From assembly GCF_013386765.1 (NCBI RefSeq), contig NZ_JACARE010000053.1:1-64000 (forward strand): a DNA stretch of 64,000 nucleotides, written 5' to 3'. The notes below the pieces were generated by a model. The model saw only the letters and a list, made by a program, of their open reading frames with translations, was not told the origin of the DNA and made no database searches. Below are positions 35,255-45,029 of this stretch, in pieces. Each line of letters starts with the position of its first letter. Positions within the stretch are counted from its first letter, which is position 1. This stretch comes from Pseudomonas yamanorum (GTDB lineage Bacteria; Pseudomonadota; Gammaproteobacteria; Pseudomonadales; Pseudomonadaceae). The translations under genes were made by a program, and so were the position numbers.

Positions 35255-36538
35255 ATGACTGACACCCGCAACGGCGAGGACAACGGCAAGCTGCTCTATT
35301 GCTCCTTCTGTGGCAAAAGCCAGCATGAAGTGCGCAAGTTGATTGCCGGCCCCTCGGTGTTTATCTGCGACGAGTGCGTCGACCTGTGCAATGACATCAT
35401 CCGCGAGGAGGTGCAGGAAGCCCAGGCCGAAAGCAGCGCGCATAAATTGCCTTCGCCTAAAGAAATCAGCGGCATCCTTGATCAGTATGTGATTGGTCAA
35501 GAGCGTGCAAAGAAGGTTCTGGCCGTAGCGGTGTACAACCACTACAAGCGTCTGAACCAGCGTGACAAGAAAAGTGACGACGTCGAGCTCGGCAAAAGCA
35601 ACATCTTGCTGATCGGTCCTACAGGCTCGGGTAAAACCCTGCTTGCAGAAACCCTGGCTCGCCTGCTGAACGTTCCCTTCACCATCGCCGACGCAACCAC
35701 TCTTACCGAGGCCGGTTACGTAGGTGAAGACGTCGAGAACATCATTCAAAAGCTGCTGCAGAAATGCGATTACGATGTGGAAAAGGCCCAGATGGGCATT
35801 GTCTACATCGATGAAATCGACAAGATTTCGCGCAAATCCGACAACCCGTCGATCACCCGGGACGTTTCCGGTGAAGGCGTGCAGCAGGCGCTGTTGAAAC
35901 TGATCGAAGGTACTGTTGCTTCCGTACCGCCACAAGGCGGCCGCAAGCATCCACAGCAGGAATTCCTTCAGGTTGATACGCGCAATATCCTGTTCATCTG
36001 TGGCGGTGCGTTCTCCGGTCTGGAAAAGGTTATTCAAAACCGTTCCACCCGTGGCGGCATTGGTTTCAGTGCAGAAGTACGCAGCAAGGAAGAAGGCAAG
36101 AAAGTCGGTGAATCCCTGCGTGAAGTCGAGCCTGACGATTTGGTCAAGTTCGGTCTGATCCCGGAATTCGTTGGCCGTCTGCCAGTGCTGGCGACGTTGG
36201 ACGAGTTGGATGAGGCTGCGTTGATGCAGATCCTCACCGAGCCGAAAAACGCCCTGACCAAGCAATATGCCAAGCTGTTCGAGATGGAAGGTGTGGACCT
36301 CGAGTTCCGTGCTGACGCGCTCAAATCGGTGGCCAAGCGGGCGCTGGAGCGCAAGACCGGCGCCCGTGGTTTGCGCTCGATCCTCGAAGGCGTACTGCTC
36401 GACACCATGTACGAAATCCCCTCGCAGTCCGAGGTGAGTAAAGTGGTGATCGACGAAAGCGTTATAGAAGGCAAGTCCAAGCCACTGTATATCTACGAAA
36501 ACAGTGAGCCGGCTGCCAAGGCTGCGCCAGACGCGTAA
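35255..36538 (+). CDS. clpX: ATP-dependent protease ATPase subunit ClpX
   Basis: A 427-residue AAA+ unfoldase of normal length. The N-terminal zinc-binding domain has four cysteines (CSFCGKSQ and CDECVDLC). Walker A is GPTGSGKT near residue 120, Walker B is IVYIDEIDKI near residue 184, and the substrate-gripping GYVG loop is AGYVGEDVENII near residue 150. RGLRSILE is the sensor-2 area. The ATG at 35255 follows GATCGAACGA; a longer frame begins at 35222 but adds sequence not found in the family. Confidence 0.97.
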   Translation: MTDTRNGEDNGKLLYCSFCGKSQHEVRKLIAGPSVFICDECVDLCNDIIREEVQEAQAESSAHKLPSPKEISGILDQYVIGQERAKKVLAVAVYNHYKRLNQRDKKSDDVELGKSNILLIGPTGSGKTLLAETLARLLNVPFTIADATTLTEAGYVGEDVENIIQKLLQKCDYDVEKAQMGIVYIDEIDKISRKSDNPSITRDVSGEGVQQALLKLIEGTVASVPPQGGRKHPQQEFLQVDTRNILFICGGAFSGLEKVIQNRSTRGGIGFSAEVRSKEEGKKVGESLREVEPDDLVKFGLIPEFVGRLPVLATLDELDEAALMQILTEPKNALTKQYAKLFEMEGVDLEFRADALKSVAKRALERKTGARGLRSILEGVLLDTMYEIPSQSEVSKVVIDESVIEGKSKPLYIYENSEPAAKAAPDA

Positions 36539-36565
36539 GCGTTGCGTCGCTGAGCTGTACAAAAT

Positions 36566-36595
36566 AAAGGGGCCTTAAGGGGCCCCTTTGTTTTT
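36566..36595 (+). terminator. Intrinsic terminator of clpX
   Basis: AAAGGGGCC and GGCCCCTTT around TTAAGG, then GTTTTT. Confidence 0.88.
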
Positions 36596-36620
36596 ACTGC
36601 GTTTAACTGATGCCATTACG

Positions 36621-36650
36621 CTTGTTTTTTTTGCAGGCAGCCCCCATCTT
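36621..36650 (+). promoter_or_regulatory. Candidate sigma-32 heat-shock promoter of lon
   Basis: CTTGTTT at 36621-36627, a 14-bp spacer, and CCCCATCT at 36642-36649, a full match to the sigma-32 -10 consensus. It lies 40 bp before the lon ATG. Confidence 0.72.
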
Positions 36651-36689
36651 GGTTTCAAGCTTACTTTCATCTGTCATAGAGGCGAAATC

Positions 36690-39086
36690 ATGAAGACAAC
36701 CATCGAATTGCCTCTCCTGCCGTTGCGTGATGTCGTCGTCTATCCGCACATGGTTATCCCGCTGTTCGTGGGGCGCGAGAAGTCTATCGAAGCCCTCGAG
36801 GCCGCGATGACGGGCGACAAGCAGATCCTGCTGCTGGCCCAGAGAAATCCTGCTGACGATGATCCAGGCGAAGATGCCCTGTATCGCGTTGGTACCGTTG
36901 CAACTGTCCTGCAATTGCTCAAGCTGCCTGATGGTACCGTCAAGGTGCTGGTGGAAGGCGAGCAGCGCGGTGCGGTCGAACGCTTCATGGAAGTGGACGG
37001 CCATCTGCGTGCCGAAGTGGCGCTGATCGACGAAGTCGACGCCCCTGAGCGCGAATCCGAAGTGTTCGTGCGCAGCCTGCTGTCCCAGTTCGAGCAATAC
37101 GTGCAACTGGGCAAGAAAGTCCCCGCAGAAGTCCTCTCGTCCCTCAACAGCATTGATGAGCCAAGCCGCCTGGTCGACACCATGGCCGCGCACATGGCGC
37201 TGAAGATCGAACAGAAGCAGGACATTCTCGAAATCATCGATTTGTCTGCCCGGGTCGAACACGTCCTGGCGCTGCTGGATGCCGAAATCGACCTGTTGCA
37301 GGTTGAGAAGCGCATTCGCGGCCGTGTCAAAAAGCAAATGGAGCGCAGCCAGCGCGAGTACTACCTGAATGAGCAGATGAAGGCCATTCAGAAAGAGCTG
37401 GGTGACAGCGAGGAAGGCCATAACGAAATCGAAGAGCTGAAAAAGCGCATCGATGCCGCCGGCCTGCCGAAAGACGCCTTGACCAAAGCCACTGCCGAGC
37501 TGAACAAGCTCAAGCAAATGTCGCCGATGTCGGCCGAAGCCACCGTGGTTCGTTCCTATATCGACTGGCTGGTGCAGGTGCCGTGGAAGGCCCAGACCAA
37601 AGTTCGCCTGGACCTGGCCCGCGCCGAAGACATTCTGGATGCCGATCACTACGGCCTCGAAGAAGTCAAAGAACGTATCCTCGAATACCTCGCCGTGCAA
37701 AAGCGCGTGAAGAAGATTCGCGGTCCGGTTTTGTGCCTGGTCGGTCCTCCTGGTGTGGGTAAAACCTCCCTGGCGGAGTCGATTGCCCACGCAACCAACC
37801 GTAAATTCGTGCGCATGGCCTTGGGCGGTGTGCGTGATGAAGCGGAAATTCGTGGCCATCGCCGGACTTACATCGGTTCGATGCCAGGAAGATTGATTCA
37901 AAAGATGACAAAGGTGGGTGTGCGCAACCCGCTGTTCCTGCTCGATGAAATCGACAAAATGGGCAGCGACATGCGTGGCGATCCGGCCTCCGCTTTGCTG
38001 GAAGTGCTCGACCCCGAGCAGAACCACAATTTCAACGACCATTACCTGGAAGTCGACTACGACCTGTCCGACGTAATGTTCCTGTGCACCTCCAACTCGA
38101 TGAATATTCCGCCAGCCTTGCTGGACCGGATGGAGGTGATTCGTCTGCCGGGTTACACCGAAGACGAGAAGATCAACATCGCCGTCAAATACCTCTCGCC
38201 CAAGCAGATTGCGGCCAACGGCCTGAAAAAAGGCGAGATCGAATTTGATGCCGACGCGATCCGCGACATCATTCGTTTCTACACCCGCGAGGCCGGTGTA
38301 CGGGGCCTTGAGCGTCAACTGGCGAAGATCTGCCGCAAGGCCGTGAAGGAACATGCGCTGGAAAAACGCTTCTCGGTGAAGGTCACCGCCGACCTGCTGG
38401 AACACTTCCTGGGCGTGCGTAAATTCCGCTACGGCCTGGCTGAGCAGCAGGACCAGGTGGGCCAGGTCACAGGCCTGGCGTGGACCCAGGTGGGCGGCGA
38501 GTTGCTGACCATCGAAGCCGCCGTTATCCCGGGCAAGGGGCAACTGATCAAGACCGGTTCGTTGGGTGACGTGATGGTCGAATCCATCACTGCCGCGCAG
38601 ACCGTGGTGCGCAGCCGCGCCAAGAGCCTGGGGATCCCCCTGGACTTCCACGAGAAGCACGACACCCACATCCACATGCCGGAAGGGGCGACGCCGAAAG
38701 ACGGCCCTAGCGCAGGCGTAGGCATGTGCACGGCACTGGTATCAGCCCTCACCGGGATTCCGGTGCGTGCCGATGTGGCCATGACCGGTGAAATCACCCT
38801 GCGTGGCCAGGTACTGGCCATTGGTGGCCTCAAAGAGAAATTGCTGGCTGCACACCGCGGTGGTATCAAGACCGTGATCATTCCTGAAGAGAATGTTCGC
38901 GACTTGAAGGAGATTCCTGACAACATCAAGCAGGATCTGCAGATTAAACCGGTTAAATGGATTGACGAGGTCCTGCAAATTGCGCTGCAATACGCGCCGG
39001 AGCCCTTGCCGGATGTGGCTCCGGAGATAGTCGCGAAGGACGAAAAACGCGAGACTGACTCTAAGGAAAGAATTAGCACGCATTAA
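36690..39086 (+). CDS. lon: ATP-dependent endopeptidase La (Lon)
   Basis: A 798-residue Lon protease. The N-terminal LON domain spans about residues 5-200 (PLLPLRDVVVYPHMVIPLFVGREKS). The AAA+ module has Walker A GPPGVGKTS near residue 355 and Walker B LFLLDEIDKMG. The proteolytic domain has catalytic Ser in KDGPSAGVGM near residue 675 and Lys in GGLKEKLLAAHRGG. It degrades misfolded and regulatory proteins. The start at 36690 follows GAGGCGAAATC; a heat-shock promoter precedes it. Confidence 0.97.
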   Translation: MKTTIELPLLPLRDVVVYPHMVIPLFVGREKSIEALEAAMTGDKQILLLAQRNPADDDPGEDALYRVGTVATVLQLLKLPDGTVKVLVEGEQRGAVERFMEVDGHLRAEVALIDEVDAPERESEVFVRSLLSQFEQYVQLGKKVPAEVLSSLNSIDEPSRLVDTMAAHMALKIEQKQDILEIIDLSARVEHVLALLDAEIDLLQVEKRIRGRVKKQMERSQREYYLNEQMKAIQKELGDSEEGHNEIEELKKRIDAAGLPKDALTKATAELNKLKQMSPMSAEATVVRSYIDWLVQVPWKAQTKVRLDLARAEDILDADHYGLEEVKERILEYLAVQKRVKKIRGPVLCLVGPPGVGKTSLAESIAHATNRKFVRMALGGVRDEAEIRGHRRTYIGSMPGRLIQKMTKVGVRNPLFLLDEIDKMGSDMRGDPASALLEVLDPEQNHNFNDHYLEVDYDLSDVMFLCTSNSMNIPPALLDRMEVIRLPGYTEDEKINIAVKYLSPKQIAANGLKKGEIEFDADAIRDIIRFYTREAGVRGLERQLAKICRKAVKEHALEKRFSVKVTADLLEHFLGVRKFRYGLAEQQDQVGQVTGLAWTQVGGELLTIEAAVIPGKGQLIKTGSLGDVMVESITAAQTVVRSRAKSLGIPLDFHEKHDTHIHMPEGATPKDGPSAGVGMCTALVSALTGIPVRADVAMTGEITLRGQVLAIGGLKEKLLAAHRGGIKTVIIPEENVRDLKEIPDNIKQDLQIKPVKWIDEVLQIALQYAPEPLPDVAPEIVAKDEKRETDSKERISTH

Positions 39087-39109
39087 TACGTTTAAGCCTG
39101 GGGGCTTCC

Positions 39110-39139
39110 TTGACAGCTTTTTAGAGCCCTTGTTATAAA
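39110..39139 (+). promoter_or_regulatory. Sigma-70 promoter of hupB
   Basis: TTGACA at 39110-39115 and TATAAA at 39134-39139, 18-bp spacer (or TTATAA at 39133-39138 with 17 bp). It lies about 95 bp before the hupB GTG. Confidence 0.78.
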
Positions 39140-39232
39140 GCGGCTCTTAAGTGTCTGTAGGCCATTCAGCACTGGTTTTTGCTTTCACCAAAAAACTTAG
39201 AATCATACTCAATAGATATAAGGGGACTTAGA

Positions 39233-39505
39233 GTGAACAAGTCGGAACTGATTGATGCTATCGCTGCATCTGCTGATATCCCGAAAGCCGCTGCTGGCCG
39301 TGCGCTGGACGCAGTAATCGAATCCGTCACTGGCGCTCTCAAGGCCGGCGACTCTGTGGTACTGGTTGGTTTCGGTACTTTCTCTGTGACCGATCGTCCA
39401 GCTCGCACTGGCCGTAACCCACAGACTGGCAAGGCTCTGCAAATCGCCGCTGCCAAAAAACCAGGTTTCAAAGCCGGTAAAGCCCTGAAAGAAGCCGTTA
39501 ACTAA
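39233..39505 (+). CDS. hupB: Nucleoid protein HU-beta
   Basis: A 90-residue DNA-bending protein of standard length. It has the helical dimer body (VNKSELIDAIAASADIPKAAAGRALDAV) and the DNA-arm region GFGTFSVTDRPARTGRNPQTGKALQI. The start is GTG, preceded by AAGGGGACTTAGA; the ATG further upstream would add sequence foreign to HU. It lies 146 bp behind lon, as in most gammaproteobacteria, under its own strong promoter. Confidence 0.96.
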   Translation: MNKSELIDAIAASADIPKAAAGRALDAVIESVTGALKAGDSVVLVGFGTFSVTDRPARTGRNPQTGKALQIAAAKKPGFKAGKALKEAVN

Positions 39506-39557
39506 GCTTCGTTCAAGCCTTACCCATCCGGGTCGGACGCAGGTCTGACCTGGCAGC

Positions 39558-39633
39558 GGAGCGGCAGCTGACCCAAGTATCCATCGGGTCGCCACGCCGG
39601 GGGTGTGGGTTCAAACCCCCGTCCGCTCCGCCA
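39558..39633 (+). pseudogene. Decayed tRNA-Asp-like sequence
   Basis: Exactly 76 nt, from a 7-bp acceptor GGAGCGG to CCGCTCC plus GCCA. The 3' half (CACGCCGGGGGT and GGGTTCAAAC) aligns with the tRNA-Asp(GTC) 3' half. The D-arm consensus GTTCAGT-GGTTAGAA is lost, the anticodon position reads GCC in place of GTC, the base before it is C instead of the invariant T, and the T-stem keeps only three pairs. It is followed by a terminator, as a tRNA transcript would be. Confidence 0.6.
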
Positions 39634-39641
39634 GTTACGAG

Positions 39642-39669
39642 AAGGCGCATCCTCGGATGCGCCTTTCTT
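39642..39669 (+). terminator. Terminator after the tRNA-like sequence
   Basis: AAGGCGCATC and GATGCGCCTT around CTCG, then TCTTC. It would also end the hupB transcript. Confidence 0.8.
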
Positions 39670-39735
39670 CTATCCGGACTCTACCCACGCTCCACGGTTG
39701 CCTAATTTTGAAGTTCAACCGTTTCTGGGGGACGC

Positions 39736-41610
39736 ATGCTGCAGAATATCAGGGACAATTCACAAGGCTGGATTGCCAAGACCATTATCGGGATCATCGT
39801 CGCATTGATGGCGTTCACCGGTATCGAGGCTATTTTTCAGGCTTCGACCAACAACAAGCAGGACGTGGCCAAGGTCAACGGTGAAGAAATCACCCAAAGC
39901 GAACTGGGCCAGGCCGTCGACATGCAACGTCGTCAGCTGATGCAACAGCTGGGCAAGGACTTCGATGCTTCCTTGCTGGACGAAAAGCTGCTGCGCGACG
40001 CCGCCCTCAAAGGCCTGATCGATCGCAAGCTGTTGCTGCAAGGCGCCGCCGATTCGAAATTCGCTTTCTCCGAAGCAGCGCTGGATCAAGTGATCCTGCA
40101 GACACCGGAATTCCAGGTGGATGGCCAGTTCAACGCCGAGCGTTTTGACCAGGTGATCCGTCAGCTGGGCTACAGCCGTATGCAATTTCGTCAGATGCTG
40201 AGCCAGGAAATGCTGATCGGCCAGGTGCGTGCAGGCATTGCCGGCAGCGGTTTTGTCACCGATGCCGAAGTGCTGGCTTTTGCCCGTCTGGAAAAACAGA
40301 CCCGCGATTTCGCCACCGTCAGCGTCAAGGCCAACCCTGCGGCGGTGAAACTCACCGACGACGAGGTCAAGGCTTACTACGACCAGCACGCCAAAGAGTT
40401 CATGACCCCGGACCAGGTGGTCATCGACTATCTGGAGCTGAAGAAGGCTTCCTTCTTCGACCAGGTCGCGGTCAAGGACGATGAGCTGCAAGCCCTCTAT
40501 CAGAAAGAAACCGCCAACCTCGCTGAACAGCGTCGCGCGGCGCACATCCTGATCGAAGTCAACGACAAGACCACTGACGAGCAGGCCAAGGCCAAGATCG
40601 AAGAGATCCAGGCACGCCTGGCCAAGGGCGAGAAGTTCGAAGCCCTGGCCAAAGAGTTCTCCCAGGATCCGGGTTCGGCGAACAACGGCGGTGACCTCGG
40701 TTTCGCGGGTCCTGGCGTCTACGACCCAGCCTTCGAAACAGCGCTGTACGCGCTGAACAAGGATCAGGTCTCGGCTCCGGTGCGTTCGAGCTTCGGCTGG
40801 CACCTGATCAAGCTGTTGGGCGTTGAAGCACCTGAAGTGCCAACGTTTGCCAGCCTGAAAGACAAGCTGACCCGCGAGCTCAAGACCCAACAGGTTGAAC
40901 AGCGCTTCGTCGATGCCACCAAGCAACTGGAAGACGCTGCATTCGAAGCTTCCGACCTGGCCCAGCCGGCGTCGGACCTGAAGCTGACCGTGCACACCTC
41001 CGCGCCGTTTGGCCGTGAGGGTGGCGAAGGCATCGCTGCCAACCGTGCCGTGGTGACCGCTGCATTCAGCCCTGAAGTCCTGGATGAAGGTGCCAACAGC
41101 ACCGCCATCGAGCTGGATCCGGAAACCATCGTGGTGCTGCGTGCCAAAGAGCACCTGAAGCCTACCCAGTTGCCGCTGGAAAGCGTTGCCACTGCCATCC
41201 GTGCCCAGTTGACCAAGGAGCGCGCAAGCGCTGCGGCGAAGACTCACGCGGACGAGCTGATTGCCAGCCTGCGTGATGGCAAGACACCGCTGAACCAGCC
41301 GGTTGATGGCCAGGCCTGGAAAGTCACCGAAGGGGCTACCCGTGGCCAGGAAGGCGTCGAGCCTGCCGTGCTGCAAGCCTTGTTCCGCATGCCTAAGCCT
41401 GCGGCCAAGGACAAGCCGACCTTCACCAGCGTGACCCTGCCAGACGGTAGCCTGATGATCGTGCGCTTGAACGCGGTCAATGAAGCCGCTGCACCGACCG
41501 ATGACGAGAAGGCTCAGTATCGCCGCTTCCTCGCGTCCCGTGTCGGCCAGCAAGACTTCGCCGCCTATCGCAAGCAGTTGGAAACCAAGGCTGAGATCAA
41601 GAAGTTCTGA
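39736..41610 (+). CDS. ppiD: Periplasmic folding chaperone / peptidyl-prolyl isomerase PpiD
   Basis: A 624-residue inner-membrane-anchored protein. One N-terminal helix (TIIGIIVALMAFTGIEAIF, residues 15-33) is followed by a SurA-like chaperone domain to about residue 260. The parvulin domain spans about 265-360 (RRAAHILIEV, then GGDLGFAGPGVYDPAFETALYAL and RSSFGWHLIKL). A long C-terminal periplasmic domain follows. It acts at the Sec translocon exit. It lies downstream of hupB as usual. Confidence 0.96.
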   Translation: MLQNIRDNSQGWIAKTIIGIIVALMAFTGIEAIFQASTNNKQDVAKVNGEEITQSELGQAVDMQRRQLMQQLGKDFDASLLDEKLLRDAALKGLIDRKLLLQGAADSKFAFSEAALDQVILQTPEFQVDGQFNAERFDQVIRQLGYSRMQFRQMLSQEMLIGQVRAGIAGSGFVTDAEVLAFARLEKQTRDFATVSVKANPAAVKLTDDEVKAYYDQHAKEFMTPDQVVIDYLELKKASFFDQVAVKDDELQALYQKETANLAEQRRAAHILIEVNDKTTDEQAKAKIEEIQARLAKGEKFEALAKEFSQDPGSANNGGDLGFAGPGVYDPAFETALYALNKDQVSAPVRSSFGWHLIKLLGVEAPEVPTFASLKDKLTRELKTQQVEQRFVDATKQLEDAAFEASDLAQPASDLKLTVHTSAPFGREGGEGIAANRAVVTAAFSPEVLDEGANSTAIELDPETIVVLRAKEHLKPTQLPLESVATAIRAQLTKERASAAAKTHADELIASLRDGKTPLNQPVDGQAWKVTEGATRGQEGVEPAVLQALFRMPKPAAKDKPTFTSVTLPDGSLMIVRLNAVNEAAAPTDDEKAQYRRFLASRVGQQDFAAYRKQLETKAEIKKF

Positions 41611-41629
41611 TCTCGTTACCAGCCTGAAT

Positions 41630-41668
41630 AAAAAGACCCCGGCCTGAAGAGGCCGGGGTCTTTTTTTT
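41630..41668 (+). terminator. Intrinsic terminator of ppiD
   Basis: AAAAGACCCCGGCC and GGCCGGGGTCTTTT around TGAAGA with a run of eight T. The strongest terminator in the window. Confidence 0.95.
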
Positions 41669-41705
41669 ACGTAATATTCAGGTAGGACGTTAAGGAGGCC
41701 AAACC

Positions 41706-42272
41706 ATGAGTAAACGGATTTATATCAGCGGAGCTTCGGGTGCTGGCGTGAGCACGTTGGGCGCCGCCTTGGCTGACAGGCTTAACCTGCCTCATGTGGA
41801 TGTCGATGATTACTATTGGTACCCCACGGACCCTCCCTTCGAGCAATCACGCCCGCCTGAAGAGCGGGTCGCGTTGTTGACCCAGGCGCTGGCTGACTCC
41901 CCTTGGGTGCTGTCCGGATCAATGGATGGCTGGGGCGCCGAGGTGATTCAAAACGCTGACTTGGTGGTGTTCATCGATACGCCAACGGCACTGCGAATCG
42001 AGCGCTTGAAATCACGGGAATCCCAACGGTTCGGTGCGCGGATCTTGCCGGGCGGGGATATGCACGAGAACCACCGGAAATTTCTCATATGGGCGCAAAG
42101 CTATGAGGCAGGCAACCGGGCCGGACGCAGCCGGCCCAGGCATGAGCGGTGGCTCAGGCAACTGACTACACCGGCCATTCGGTTAAACGGGGAAATCGCG
42201 GTCGCCGAGATGCTGATGAAGGTCGTCGCCACAATTTCCGAGTTGTCTCAACAGCCATCACCCAACGGTTGA
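41706..42272 (+). CDS. P-loop nucleotide-binding protein, adenylate-kinase-like
   Basis: A 188-residue single-domain protein. The P-loop is GASGAGVST near residue 9: the usual Walker lysine is valine, a change common in this poorly studied branch (memory, not checked). DVDDYYWYPTDPP near residue 35 corresponds to the substrate-binding region of shikimate- and adenylate-type kinases, and LVVFIDTPTALRIERLKSRE near residue 83 to the Walker-B/core strand with the LID start. Whether it phosphorylates anything is unclear. A strong AGGAGG lies before the ATG. It converges with nhaA and ends 1 bp before that gene. Confidence 0.75.
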   Translation: MSKRIYISGASGAGVSTLGAALADRLNLPHVDVDDYYWYPTDPPFEQSRPPEERVALLTQALADSPWVLSGSMDGWGAEVIQNADLVVFIDTPTALRIERLKSRESQRFGARILPGGDMHENHRKFLIWAQSYEAGNRAGRSRPRHERWLRQLTTPAIRLNGEIAVAEMLMKVVATISELSQQPSPNG

Positions 42273-42273
42273 G

Positions 42274-43608
<1,335 letters not shown>

Positions 43609-43724
43609 GACAAGTCTCCATTGGCGGCCCGACCAATGCTTATCCTTTAACCTGCGCTGTGCCGTATGCAGCAGCGCACCCGGTGCGATCATAAGAGTTA
43701 AGAAACATCACGTCACGTTTCTGT

Positions 43725-44903
43725 TTAAACATCGGTTAAACGAAACGTGGCCATCAGCGCCAGCAAGACCAAGGCGACGACGGCCCAGGGAAACGACGTC
43801 ACGCCCCATCCCTGCAGCAACATGCCGCCCAGCAGCCCGCCGCCGGCAATACCCAGGTTCCACACGGTCACCAGCATCGACTGCGCGGCATCGGCTGAAT
43901 CCCCGGCCGACTTGGCCAGCGCCGTTTGCAGCAAGGCCGGCAGTCCACCAAACGCCAGGCCCCACAATGCGACCGTGGTGTAGATCACGGGGGCCGAGGT
44001 AATCCAGAACGCCAGCGCCAGGGCTGACAGGGCGAACATCCCGCAGCTGATCACCAGCAAGGCGCGCAGCCGCTGATCAATCAGCACCCCGACCATCCAG
44101 ATGCCCAGCAGTGCCGCCAGGCCAAACACCAGCAACACCTGATCAATGTCCGCGGCAATCCCGGCAGGCACTAGGAGCGGCGCGATATAGGTGTAGAGAA
44201 TGTTATGGGCCAGCACGTAGGTGAAGGTCACAAACAGCACCGGACGAATCCCCGGCAATGCCAATACCTGACGCAGCCCCAGGCGTTTTTCCGCCTGTTG
44301 CCCGGCAAAGTCCGGGACTTGCCAGCGCACCCACGCCAGCAGCAGTACCGTAAGGCCGCTCATGATCGCAAAGCTCAGGCGCCAGCCCACCGTGGTGCCC
44401 AGGAATGTCCCGGCGGGCACCCCCAACGACAGCGCCAGCGGCGCGCCAAGCATGGCCACGGCAATCGCCCTTCCTTGCAGGTGCGGCGCAACCATACGGC
44501 TGGCGTAACCGGCCAGCAGCGCCCACAGCAACCCCGCGAACACCCCGGCGAAGAACCTCGCCACCAGGGTCAGCAGGTAATCACTGGATAACGCCGTGAC
44601 GCTGTTGACCAAGGCAAACCCGCCGATGGCAAGCATCAGCAACGGCCGCCTGCGCCAGCCACGGGTGGCGATGGTCAGGGGAATGGCGGCCAGCAGCGAG
44701 CCGAGGGCATACAGGGTCACCAACTGGCCCACCAGGGCGTCGGACACGCCGAGGCCGGCGCCCATTTGCGGGAGCAGGCCCGCCGGCATGGCTTCGGTGA
44801 GGATGGTGATGAAGCCGGCGGTCGCCAGTGCCAGCAGGCCGCTCAAGGGCAGTCGTTCACGGCTTGCCGCAAGCGTTGTGGAAGGTAAGGCGCTGTCACT
44901 CAT
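43725..44903 (-). CDS. MFS transporter, DHA1 (AraJ/SotB-like) family
   Basis: A 392-residue, 12-helix major facilitator. The first helix starts near residue 20 (LSGLLALATAGFITILTEAMPAGLL). The loop 2-3 motif appears as IATRGWRRRPLLMLAIGGFA near residue 80. The sequence is typical of sugar or arabinose efflux-type DHA1 proteins. It is divergently arranged from a LysR gene 126 bp away, which probably controls it. Likely an exporter of small molecules; substrate unknown. Confidence 0.87.
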   Translation of the reverse strand: MSDSALPSTTLAASRERLPLSGLLALATAGFITILTEAMPAGLLPQMGAGLGVSDALVGQLVTLYALGSLLAAIPLTIATRGWRRRPLLMLAIGGFALVNSVTALSSDYLLTLVARFFAGVFAGLLWALLAGYASRMVAPHLQGRAIAVAMLGAPLALSLGVPAGTFLGTTVGWRLSFAIMSGLTVLLLAWVRWQVPDFAGQQAEKRLGLRQVLALPGIRPVLFVTFTYVLAHNILYTYIAPLLVPAGIAADIDQVLLVFGLAALLGIWMVGVLIDQRLRALLVISCGMFALSALALAFWITSAPVIYTTVALWGLAFGGLPALLQTALAKSAGDSADAAQSMLVTVWNLGIAGGGLLGGMLLQGWGVTSFPWAVVALVLLALMATFRLTDV

Positions 44904-44993
44904 GTTTGTTGGCTCCGGTTTCGGACGAAAGGGCAGGGAGCCAGAGTAGGGTGCTGCGCGGTGTAGAAAAACAGGCTAAGGTTCCGAACTTAT

Positions 44994-45009
44994 CGGACGT
45001 CAGCGTCCG
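44994..45009. promoter_or_regulatory. Palindrome in the MFS-LysR divergent gap
   Basis: CGGACG and CGTCCG around TCAG; beside it TCCGA and TCGGA form a second short dyad (44983-44997). Both are candidate LysR-type binding sites between the divergent genes. Confidence 0.4.
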
Positions 45010-45029
45010 CAATCCTCGGGAGCGAGACG

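Noticed and set aside
41706..42272. Loss of function of the P-loop protein because Walker lysine is valine
   Set aside because: As far as I recall, relatives in this branch also lack the lysine, so it is more likely a family trait than damage.
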